Below, piece by piece: positions 1 through 4,347 of a stretch of 13,027 bases of DNA. How positions within the stretch are numbered: position 1 is the stretch's first letter; each line of letters begins with the position of its first letter. Below the pieces are notes generated by a model, which had not been told where the DNA came from, did no database searches, and saw only the letters and a list, made by a program, of their open reading frames with translations. This DNA is from Phycisphaerales bacterium. GTDB taxonomy: Bacteria > Planctomycetota > Phycisphaerae > Phycisphaerales > UBA1924. The position numbers and the translations under genes were made by a program. Location of the stretch: the NCBI GenBank assembly GCA_019747615.1, contig JAIEQQ010000225.1:1-13027 (forward strand), written 5' to 3'.

Positions 1-32
1 GATCCCTTGATCCCTCGGTCCCTCGATCCCTT
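1..32. repeat. Octamer tandem repeat, GATCCCTT/C family
   Basis: Four consecutive 8-nt units vary around GATCCCTT (GATCCCTT, GATCCCTC, GGTCCCTC, GATCCCTT) at the left edge, followed by a C-rich stretch. The array may continue beyond the window. It lies downstream of tRNA-Glu and resembles in style, though not in sequence, the other octamer arrays here. No coding function is apparent. Confidence 0.75.
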
Positions 33-49
33 CCCCGCCCCCCTCCCCC

Positions 50-80
50 AAAAACACAACCACCCGCTTGCGCGGGCGGT
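50..80 (-). terminator. Probable intrinsic terminator of tRNA-Glu
   Basis: On the minus strand, just past the 3' end of the tRNA, a hairpin forms from plus-strand bases 59-80. A five-pair GC stem (CCCGC at 63-67 with GCGGG at 72-76) has a 4-nt loop, then one A/C mismatch, then three more pairs. It is followed on the minus strand by a T-rich tract (complement of 50-58) that includes five consecutive T. Position, strand and T-tract fit a Rho-independent terminator. The mismatch and the G/T interruptions leave some doubt. Confidence 0.6.
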
Positions 81-87
81 GTGTCAA

Positions 88-162
88 TGACCCCAATGGG
101 ATTCGAACCCATGTTCCCAGGATGAGAACCTGGTGTCCTGGACCGGGCTAGACGATGGGGCC
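88..162 (-). tRNA. tRNA-Glu (anticodon CTC)
   Basis: The minus strand folds into a complete cloverleaf. The acceptor arm GGCCCCA pairs with TGGGGTC (one G-T pair) and has discriminator A. The anticodon stem CCAGG/CCTGG encloses the loop TTCTCAT, which reads CTC and decodes GAG. The T arm carries the usual GGTTCGAATCC core. The 75-nt body has the D-arm and overall sequence typical of bacterial tRNA-Glu. CCA is not encoded (the next genomic bases are TTG), so it must be added after transcription. The gene stands alone, with a likely terminator right after it. Confidence 0.96.
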
Positions 163-237
163 AAAGTCTGCTGACGGTTGGTCTTGGACACCGAAGGGGG
201 AACAGTATCCGGGGAGGGCGGGGAATCAAGGGGCGGG

Positions 238-278
238 AGCCGCCAGCTTTCAGCCTTCAGCCTTCAGCTTTCAGCAGG
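238..278 (+). repeat. Heptamer array CTTTCAG/CCTTCAG (left copy)
   Basis: Four 7-nt units (CTTTCAG, CCTTCAG, CCTTCAG, CTTTCAG at 247-274) are bordered by AGCCGCCAG on the left and CAGG on the right. The borders reappear, inverted, at 1275-1301: AGCCGCCAGCTTTCAGC (238-254) is the exact reverse complement of 1285-1301, and TTTCAGCAGG (269-278) of 1275-1284. This is therefore one end of a dispersed element and not an isolated array. Confidence 0.85.
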
Positions 279-350
279 AAGCACGGAGCGGGTCGAACAC
301 GGGCGTTCAATACGCGGCGCAGTGGCGTTGGCGAACGACCTCGCATGCCT

Positions 351-398
351 TGATTTGCTGATTTGCTGATTTGCTGATTTGCTGCTTTGCTGCTTTGG
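351..398 (+). repeat. Octamer array TGATTTGC/TGCTTTGC (left copy)
   Basis: Six 8-nt units run without a break: TGATTTGC four times, then TGCTTTGC, then TGCTTTGG. On the other strand the unit reads GCAAATCA or GCAAAGCA, the same CAGCAAAG family found at 1201-1231, 4084-4128 and, inside valS, at 5844-5875. It is preceded by ATGCCTTGATTTGCTG, matching the reverse complement of the border of the copy at 1201-1231 at all but one base. Confidence 0.88.
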
Positions 399-419
399 CA
401 TCGGCCCGCGTCGGCGGGA

Positions 420-443
420 GGCAGGCGAGGACGCCTGCCCCAC
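420..443 (+). repeat. Palindromic REP-like element, left copy
   Basis: A perfect 8-bp stem with a 4-nt loop (GGCAGGCG-AGGA-CGCCTGCC, 420-439) is followed by CCAC. All 24 nt are the exact reverse complement of 1149-1172. The two copies flank coaC in opposite orientation. A GC-rich hairpin of this kind resembles bacterial REP-type palindromes. It could also act as a transcription or RNA-processing structure downstream of coaC, but no T-tract follows it. Confidence 0.85.
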
Positions 444-458
444 ACTGAGTCTCTCGGG

Positions 459-506
459 CACTTTGTCACTCTGCCACTCTGCCACCCTGCCACTTTGCCA
501 CTTCCC
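459..506 (+). repeat. Octamer array CACTCTGC overlapping the 3' end of coaC
   Basis: Six 8-nt units (CACTTTGT, CACTCTGC twice, CACCCTGC, CACTTTGC, CACTTCCC) run from beyond the coaC stop into its last 13 or so codons. On the minus strand the unit reads GTGGCAGA, the same family as the array inside valS at 5791-5830. The coaC stop TGA lies in a unit whose usual GTGGCAAA is changed to GTGACAAA. Confidence 0.88.
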
Positions 507-1050
507 CCGTCACCAGCTCGAACAACGCCTCCGGCTCCGGCATCCGCCCCGGGCCGACCGCGCGGCAGGCTTGCCAGCCGCTGGCCGGCTCGATGATCTG
601 GAAGCCGTCGGACTTCAGCGTTTGCACGTTGCGCACCGTGCTGGGTTGGTTCCACATGACTTCGTTCATCGACGGGCACAGCAGCACCGGCGTCTTTGCA
701 CGGTCGACGGCGCTCAGCGTCAGGCACACGATGTCGTCGGTCATGCCCGCGGCGAGCTTGGCGAGGCAGTCCATCGTGCACGGGGCCACGATCGCGAGGT
801 CCAACCCCTTGGCGAGGGCGATGTGCTGCGGGTCTTGGCTCTCGATGTGATCCCACGCCGAGGTGTAGACCGGCCGCGCGCTGAGGGCCTGGAACGTCAG
901 CGGGGCGACGAACTTCGTCGCGGCCTCGGTCATCGTCACCGTGACGATCGCCCCGGCCTGGGCCAGGCGCGAAACCAGCGTGCAGGTCTTGTACGTCGCG
1001 ATGCCGCCGGTGACGCCGACGAGGATGCGTTTGCCGTGGAGAGGGGTCAT
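466..1050 (-). CDS. coaC: Phosphopantothenoylcysteine decarboxylase, stand-alone CoaC-type flavoprotein
   Basis: The 194-residue protein matches the FMN-dependent decarboxylase half of CoaBC/Dfp, which converts 4'-phosphopantothenoyl-cysteine to 4'-phosphopantetheine in cytoplasmic coenzyme A synthesis. Visible motifs are the N-terminal flavin-binding GVTGGIATYK (residues 12-21), a histidine at 76 (QHIALAKG) at the place of the catalytic His75 of E. coli Dfp, PSMNEVMW (126-133, with the conserved Asn at 129), and the substrate-clamp region SGWQACRAVGPGRM (157-170, Cys162). All key residues are present. The protein stops about 24 residues after GRM, so the CoaB synthetase domain usually fused in bacteria is missing and is not elsewhere in the window. 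The ATG at 1050 was chosen because homology starts within ten residues; longer forms would translate a Pro-rich non-homologous leader. No Shine-Dalgarno is seen. The last residues (VAKWQGGRVAE) come from a tandem octamer repeat that also supplies the stop. A related flavoprotein of the HFCD family remains possible. Confidence 0.85.
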   Translation of the reverse strand: MTPLHGKRILVGVTGGIATYKTCTLVSRLAQAGAIVTVTMTEAATKFVAPLTFQALSARPVYTSAWDHIESQDPQHIALAKGLDLAIVAPCTMDCLAKLAAGMTDDIVCLTLSAVDRAKTPVLLCPSMNEVMWNQPSTVRNVQTLKSDGFQIIEPASGWQACRAVGPGRMPEPEALFELVTGEVAKWQGGRVAE

Positions 1051-1148
1051 GAGCGAGGGTTGGGGCGGGGGTGGGGGGCAACATGAACGTGAAACGATCC
1101 GGGGAGGCACGCGGCGTGGTGTGAGCTCGTTTCGCGTGCGGGTGAGTT

Positions 1149-1172
1149 GTGGGGCAGGCGTCCTCGCCTGCC
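1149..1172 (-). repeat. Palindromic REP-like element, right copy
   Basis: The stem GGCAGGCG (1153-1160), loop TCCT and stem CGCCTGCC (1165-1172) form an 8-bp perfect hairpin. With the preceding GTGG it is the exact reverse complement of 420-443. The flanking spacer towards the octamer array (1173-1200) also resembles, inverted, the spacer at 399-419, sharing TCGGC, CCCG, GTC and GCG blocks in order. Confidence 0.85.
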
Positions 1173-1200
1173 TCTCGCGGACCACGGGCTAGCGCCGAAG

Positions 1201-1231
1201 CAGCAAAGCTCAAAGCAGCAAAGCAGCAAAT
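1201..1231 (-). repeat. Octamer array CAGCAAAG (right copy)
   Basis: Units are CAGCAAAG (1201), a 7-nt variant CTCAAAG, CAGCAAAG (1216) and CAGCAAAT (1224-1231). The border GAAGGCAT at 1233-1240 matches, inverted and with one mismatch near the junction, the ATGCCTT border of the left array. The 7-nt variant unit is the type that dominates the valS insertion at 6535-6567. Confidence 0.8.
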
Positions 1232-1274
1232 GAAGGCATGACGGCCCGCGGGTCAGTGTGTTCCCTGTTTTCTG

Positions 1275-1312
1275 CCTGCTGAAAGCTGAAAGCTGGCGGC
1301 TGACGGCTATCG
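1275..1312 (-). repeat. Heptamer array GCTGAAA, degenerating toward the kinase start
   Basis: Five phased 7-nt units (GCTGAAA, GCTGAAA, GCTGGCG, GCTGACG, GCTATCG) occupy 1278-1312. The first two are perfect and the rest increasingly diverged. The block is the inverted counterpart of 238-278. It ends six bases before the kinase ATG, so it occupies the position of the ribosome binding site, and no purine-rich Shine-Dalgarno is present. Confidence 0.8.
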
Positions 1313-1318
1313 TCTGCC

Positions 1319-2629
1319 ATGAGTTCCATCGCCAACGTTTCTCGCGCCGCGGGCAGTGCCGCGGACACACTTTCTGCCAGCGACGCGCTCGTTCGATCTC
1401 TCTCCGCCCTGGTCGGCTTTGACGGGTTCGTCGATCACATCATCGATGTCGTCGATACGCGAAGCTCGATGCGCCGCGACGACTATCGCGCGATCCGCAC
1501 GATGGGCGAGTACAGCGCCCGCGTCGCGGCGTTTGCTGGCAAGAGCATGAACCTGGAGATGGTCGTCAAGGAGTCGCGCTTCGGCGGCAACGGGCCGCTG
1601 ATGGCTGGGGGCTTGGCGATGCTCGGCGTGCCGACGACGTATGTCGGTTGCGTGGGGCAGGGCGGTGGGGGTGGGGGTGGCATGGCGTTGCACCCGCTGT
1701 ATGAGGAGCTTGAGCGCCGCTGCGTGGGCGTGGGCGGGCGCGTGATCCCGGTCGCGCCGCCAGCGGTGACGCACGCGCTGGAGTTCGACGACGGCAAGGT
1801 GATGCAGGGCGACCCGCAGAACCTGTACTCGGTGACGTGGGAAACGGTGAAGCGGGCGATGAGCGGGAGCGGCGATGGCGATTACGCCGCGGATCTGGGC
1901 GCGATGGTGCGACAGGTCGAGGCGGCGTCGCTGATCGGGATCGTCAACTGGGTGATGATGCCCAGCGTCGGCGGGGCGGGAGGGATCTGGGACGGGCTGA
2001 TCCGCGAGGTGCTGCCGCGGCTTGGCAGCGGTGTTGTGGCCGGCACCGGTGGTGGTGGCGCGGGCGGCGCGCGCCGAGTGTTCATCGACTTGTGTGACCC
2101 CGCGAAGCGCACCGATGCGGACGTCGCCGAAGCGCTGCGACAGATCAGCGCGATGGCCAGCGCGCGTGCGCTGGACGGCACGCCGAGCGTTCGCATCACG
2201 CTCGGGCTGAATCTTTCGGAGGCCGAGCGCATCGATCAGGTCTGCGGCGCCGGTGGCTTCGCGGGCGATCGCTACACGCCGGGCGACGAGCGCTCGAAGC
2301 TCGTGATCGCGCGTGCGAGCGCCGCGATCCGCGCGCGGCTTGGACTTGATTGCGTGGTGATTCATCCGCGCGAAGGTGCCGCGGCGAGCGTGCAGGGCAA
2401 CCCAGAGTCCGAGCGCGGCGTCTGGCTCGACGGCCCGCTCACCGAACACCCCAAGCTCTCCACTGGTGCCGGTGACCACTTCAACAGCGGCTTCGCGCTG
2501 GCGCAACTGCTGAACATGGACGCGCCGCAGTGCCTCGCGGTGGCCACGGGCGTCAGCGGCGTGTATGTCCGCGACGCGATGAGCCCGACGCGCCAGCGAC
2601 TCACCGAGTTCCTGCGCTCGCGTGTGTGA
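1319..2629 (+). CDS. PfkB/ribokinase-family carbohydrate or nucleoside kinase
   Basis: The 436-residue protein looks like a divergent member of the PfkB (ribokinase) family, which phosphorylates sugars or nucleosides with ATP in the cytoplasm. The N-terminal strand VGFDGFVDHI (with Asp at residue 35) and FGGNGPLMAGGLAMLG (from residue 88) correspond to the substrate-binding Asp and the family's GGN region. Near the C-terminus STGAGDHFNSGF (381-392) is the PfkB signature 2, with the catalytic base at Asp386 and the GAG anion hole. The substrate cannot be named. It is longer than the usual 300-350 residues, in part because of Gly-rich loops: a run of seven glycines at 1663-1683 and another Gly-rich stretch around 2041-2070. 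The ATG at 1319 starts about 30 residues before the homology and lacks a Shine-Dalgarno. A repeat array sits directly upstream. It converges on the TPR gene. Confidence 0.82.
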   Translation: MSSIANVSRAAGSAADTLSASDALVRSLSALVGFDGFVDHIIDVVDTRSSMRRDDYRAIRTMGEYSARVAAFAGKSMNLEMVVKESRFGGNGPLMAGGLAMLGVPTTYVGCVGQGGGGGGGMALHPLYEELERRCVGVGGRVIPVAPPAVTHALEFDDGKVMQGDPQNLYSVTWETVKRAMSGSGDGDYAADLGAMVRQVEAASLIGIVNWVMMPSVGGAGGIWDGLIREVLPRLGSGVVAGTGGGGAGGARRVFIDLCDPAKRTDADVAEALRQISAMASARALDGTPSVRITLGLNLSEAERIDQVCGAGGFAGDRYTPGDERSKLVIARASAAIRARLGLDCVVIHPREGAAASVQGNPESERGVWLDGPLTEHPKLSTGAGDHFNSGFALAQLLNMDAPQCLAVATGVSGVYVRDAMSPTRQRLTEFLRSRV

Positions 2630-2669
2630 GCCCCGTCGGGTGCTTCTCGATTGTCCACGACGTCGGAGT

Positions 2670-2754
2670 ACGCAGAGGACGCAGAGATTGCAGGGGAACG
2701 CAGAGAAAGGCAAGGGATCTTGTACACGGAGGACGCGGAGGGACACGGAGACGG
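2670..2754 (+). repeat. Degenerate CGCAGAGGA-type repeat
   Basis: Around 2670-2709 the motif ACGCAGAGG/ACGCAGAGA recurs with a roughly 9- to 10-nt spacing. A related form (ACACGGAGG, ACGCGGAGG, GACACGGAG) follows at 2724-2750. The units are imperfect. Read on the other strand the stretch gives Cys-Val-Leu-rich peptide, typical of non-coding low-complexity sequence. Confidence 0.65.
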
Positions 2755-2770
2755 AAAGGGGAGGGAAAAC

Positions 2771-2830
2771 GTGAACGTGAACGTGAACATGAACATGAAC
2801 ATGAACATGAACATGAACATGAACATGAAT
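2771..2830 (+). repeat. Hexamer array GTGAAC x3, ATGAAC x6, ATGAAT
   Basis: Ten uninterrupted 6-nt units occur. The first three begin with G and the remaining seven with A, which suggests expansion of a variant unit. A 17-nt part of the first three units is perfectly complementary to 2895-2911. Confidence 0.93.
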
Positions 2831-2892
2831 CGGACCGCTCGCTGAGTGCGCGCGAGGTCAGAGCCGCATGTGGATTCGGGCAACGCGCTTCC

Positions 2893-2917
2893 GTTTCACG
2901 TTCACGTTCACGTTCGC
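2893..2917 (-). repeat. Inverted hexamer array GTTCAC
   Basis: GTTTCAC, two GTTCAC units and GTTCGC form an array in inverted orientation to 2771-2788. Bases 2895-2911 can pair perfectly with the first array over 17 bp, with a loop of about 105 nt. Only the GTGAAC type, not the ATGAAC type, is matched. Confidence 0.8.
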
Positions 2918-2924
2918 ACCCTTC

Positions 2925-2959
2925 CCCTCGGCCCTCGGCCCTCAAACCTCGGCCCTTCC
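2925..2959 (+). repeat. Heptamer array CCCTCGG
   Basis: There are five phased 7-nt units: CCCTCGG, CCCTCGG, CCCTCAA, ACCTCGG, CCCTTCC. They lie 22 nt beyond the end of the TPR gene. Confidence 0.75.
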
Positions 2960-2981
2960 GCCGATCTCCAAGCAGCGGGGA

Positions 2982-4028
2982 CTACTTCAGCCCGTCCAGA
3001 AACTCTTTTGCCTTCGCGTGCTTGAGGTCCAGTGCCAGCGTCGCGCTTGAGCGCGCCATGCTTGTGTCGCCGGCGCGCTGAAAGAAGATCGCCGCCTGGT
3101 AATAGAGCTCGCCGTCGGTGCCGATGTTGATCGCGGCGTTGCTGTAAAGGCGGGCCGCGGCGAGCGGCTTGGACTCCATCGCCAGGGCGTCGGCCAGCGT
3201 GCTGAGCGCGTTGGCCTTGTAGAGGTCCTCGGCGTCAAAGGCCTGCAACAAGTCGATCGCGGCCCTGGGGTTGCCCTCGCGCTTGGCGATGCGGGCCTCG
3301 GTGTTGCGCCAGCGGAGGTTGTCCGGCTGCAGTGCGCGGGCCTTGGCGACGTGCTGCTTGGCCAGCGAGAGTTCGTTGGTCTTCAGCGCCAGCTCCGCCA
3401 GCGTGCCCCAGGCTTCGGGCAGGTCGTCCTTCAGGCGGAGGGCCTTGGCGAGCGACGCGGTGGCCGCGGCGTCGTTTCCCTGCTTGATCTGGACCATTGC
3501 CAAGTACAGCGGCAGTTGCGGCTCGTTCGGGTCTTTGAGCGCGCCGAGATTCAGCAGCTCCGCGGCGCGATCGGTCTTGCCCGCTTGATTGGCGACGACG
3601 CCCGCGTCCATATAGAGCTTGACGCTGGGGGGGCCGGTGCGCAGGGCCTCTTCGAGTTGCGTCAGTGCTTCGGGGTACCGCTGCTGGCCGAGCAGAGCCG
3701 CGGCGTAGACCTCGCGGATCTGGCGGTCGTCGGGGAACTTGGCGGTGGCGCGATCGAGGATCACGCCGGCGTTGACGTATTGCCCGTTGCGGAGGTACTC
3801 GTCCGCTGCGCTCAGCGCCGCGTTGATCGTGTCGATCGGGCGGCTCGCGGCTTCGGCTGATGCGCCAGCGGGAATCGAAGCGCCGCCGGGTGTGTTTGTG
3901 GCGGGCGCGGGGGCGAGAGCCGCGCGGAGTGCGAGGACGACGATGATGGTGAGCGCCAGCGCCAGCCCGAGCGTTAGCAGGAGCATCGGCTTGGTCGCGG
4001 CGAGGTTGGAGCGAGCGTGCGTGGACAT
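2982..4028 (-). CDS. Membrane-anchored TPR-repeat protein
   Basis: The 348-residue protein has one N-terminal hydrophobic segment (about residues 14-38, Leu/Ala/Ile/Val-rich) after a short basic start, then an Ala/Pro-rich linker (39-65), then a long alpha-helical region of tetratricopeptide repeats to the C-terminus. TPR spacing is visible in stretches such as YLRNGQYVNAGVILDRA, LLGQQRYPEALTQLEEAL, NQAGKTDRAAELLNLGALKD and IKQGNDAAATASLAKALRL. It is therefore probably anchored in the inner membrane with the repeats outside the cytoplasm, acting as a protein-binding scaffold; no partner or enzyme domain can be named. The ATG at 4028 was chosen because longer forms would translate the CAGCAAAG repeat as Leu/Cys/Phe-rich sequence. 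No Shine-Dalgarno is visible. It is transcribed divergently from valS. Confidence 0.85.
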   Translation of the reverse strand: MSTHARSNLAATKPMLLLTLGLALALTIIVVLALRAALAPAPATNTPGGASIPAGASAEAASRPIDTINAALSAADEYLRNGQYVNAGVILDRATAKFPDDRQIREVYAAALLGQQRYPEALTQLEEALRTGPPSVKLYMDAGVVANQAGKTDRAAELLNLGALKDPNEPQLPLYLAMVQIKQGNDAAATASLAKALRLKDDLPEAWGTLAELALKTNELSLAKQHVAKARALQPDNLRWRNTEARIAKREGNPRAAIDLLQAFDAEDLYKANALSTLADALAMESKPLAAARLYSNAAINIGTDGELYYQAAIFFQRAGDTSMARSSATLALDLKHAKAKEFLDGLK

Positions 4029-4347
4029 GCTGGAGTTTACGCGGCGCGCGGTGGCGGGCGGGTGGCGAGGGCGAAGGGACGGCCAAAGCAGCAAAGCAGC
4101 AAAGCAGCAAAGCAGCAAAGCAGCAAAGCTCATAGCTTGACGCCTCAAGCGGCGAATGGAACTGGGGGACGATGTTGGCGTCTGCGGACCCGCCTCGGAG
4201 AGGCTGGCCACGCAGAGGGAGGCCACCTTGAGCGGGCGGGCCGCGTTGAGAGAGACGACTAACATGCCGAATATGGCAAGCGATGCTGAAAATTGTGCGA
4301 TGGCGGCGGGGGCGGCGGGTTCCGGAGGTGGCTCGTTGGGTGAGGCG
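4029..4347. other. Divergent region and possible valS leader or N-terminal extension
   Basis: The gap holds an octamer array (4084-4128) and must carry the promoters of the TPR gene and valS. A TTGACG at 4137-4142 resembles a -35 box, but no -10 partner is evident. The small inverted repeat CTTGA/TCAAG (4136-4149) is too weak to call. The valS frame is open from 4156, with in-frame ATGs at 4156, 4264, 4273 and 4300, so part of this stretch could be translated. The predicted peptide there is Ala/Gly-rich and unlike ValRS. Confidence 0.55.
4084..4128 (+). repeat. Octamer array CAGCAAAG (five perfect units)
   Basis: Five identical 8-nt units (4089-4128) follow a partial unit CAAAG. This is the most uniform array of the family in the window, which points to recent expansion. 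It lies in the shared upstream region of the TPR gene and valS. Confidence 0.93.

Larger units (their letters stand above)
163..465. other. Gene-free, repeat-rich gap between tRNA-Glu and coaC
   Basis: I see no credible gene in these 303 nt. Open frames here come from low-complexity repeats and give Ser/Gln/Phe-rich or Leu/Cys-rich peptides with no family resemblance. The gap holds the left composite repeat block: heptamers at 247-274, octamers at 351-398 and a palindrome at 420-439. An octamer array begins at 459 and runs into the end of coaC. No convincing promoter for the tRNA was found. Confidence 0.7.
1051..1318. other. Divergent gap between coaC and the PfkB-like kinase
   Basis: The 268 nt lie between divergent starts (coaC leftward, kinase rightward), so promoters for both should be here. 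No clear -35/-10 pair was recognised. Contents are a G-rich stretch at 1060-1080, the right palindrome (1149-1172), an octamer array (1201-1231) and a heptamer array (1275-1312) that ends six bases before the kinase ATG. Together these form the inverted partner of the block at 238-443. Confidence 0.65.
2630..2981. other. Repeat-filled gap between convergent kinase and TPR genes
   Basis: The 352 nt contain no credible gene. Open frames here read repetitive Asn-Val/Asn-Met or Glu-His runs. Contents in order are a degenerate 9-nt-like repeat (2670-2754), ten GTGAAC/ATGAAC hexamers (2771-2830), an inverted GTTCAC hexamer array (2893-2917) and CCCTCGG heptamers (2925-2959). The two genes converge, so transcription from both sides must end here. 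The inverted hexamers are the only large potential stem. Confidence 0.75.

Noticed and set aside
351..398. CRISPR array from the regular repeats
   Set aside because: Units are 7-8 nt and directly adjacent with no spacers, so neither this nor the other arrays can be CRISPR.
257..1213. Alternative minus-strand frame across coaC (about 318 codons)
   Set aside because: It is out of frame with the flavoprotein motifs and composed of Arg/Gly/Asp-rich shadow sequence plus repeat translations.
238..1301. Classical insertion sequence formed by the inverted blocks around coaC
   Set aside because: The enclosed gene is a coenzyme A flavoprotein and not a transposase, and no target-site duplication was seen. 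The blocks are reported as repeats instead.
1307..2746. Long minus-strand open frame (about 479 codons) opposite the kinase gene
   Set aside because: It is Arg/His/Ala-rich with no motifs, antisense to a gene with clear PfkB signatures. High GC makes such shadows common.
2651..2845. Small protein with Asn-Val/Asn-Met repeats in the convergent gap
   Set aside because: It is only the translation of the hexamer array and the degenerate repeat, with no start signal or homology.
4137..4165. Sigma-70 promoter for valS with TTGACG as the -35 box
   Set aside because: The expected -10 position reads AACTGG-like sequence, so there is no pair good enough to annotate.
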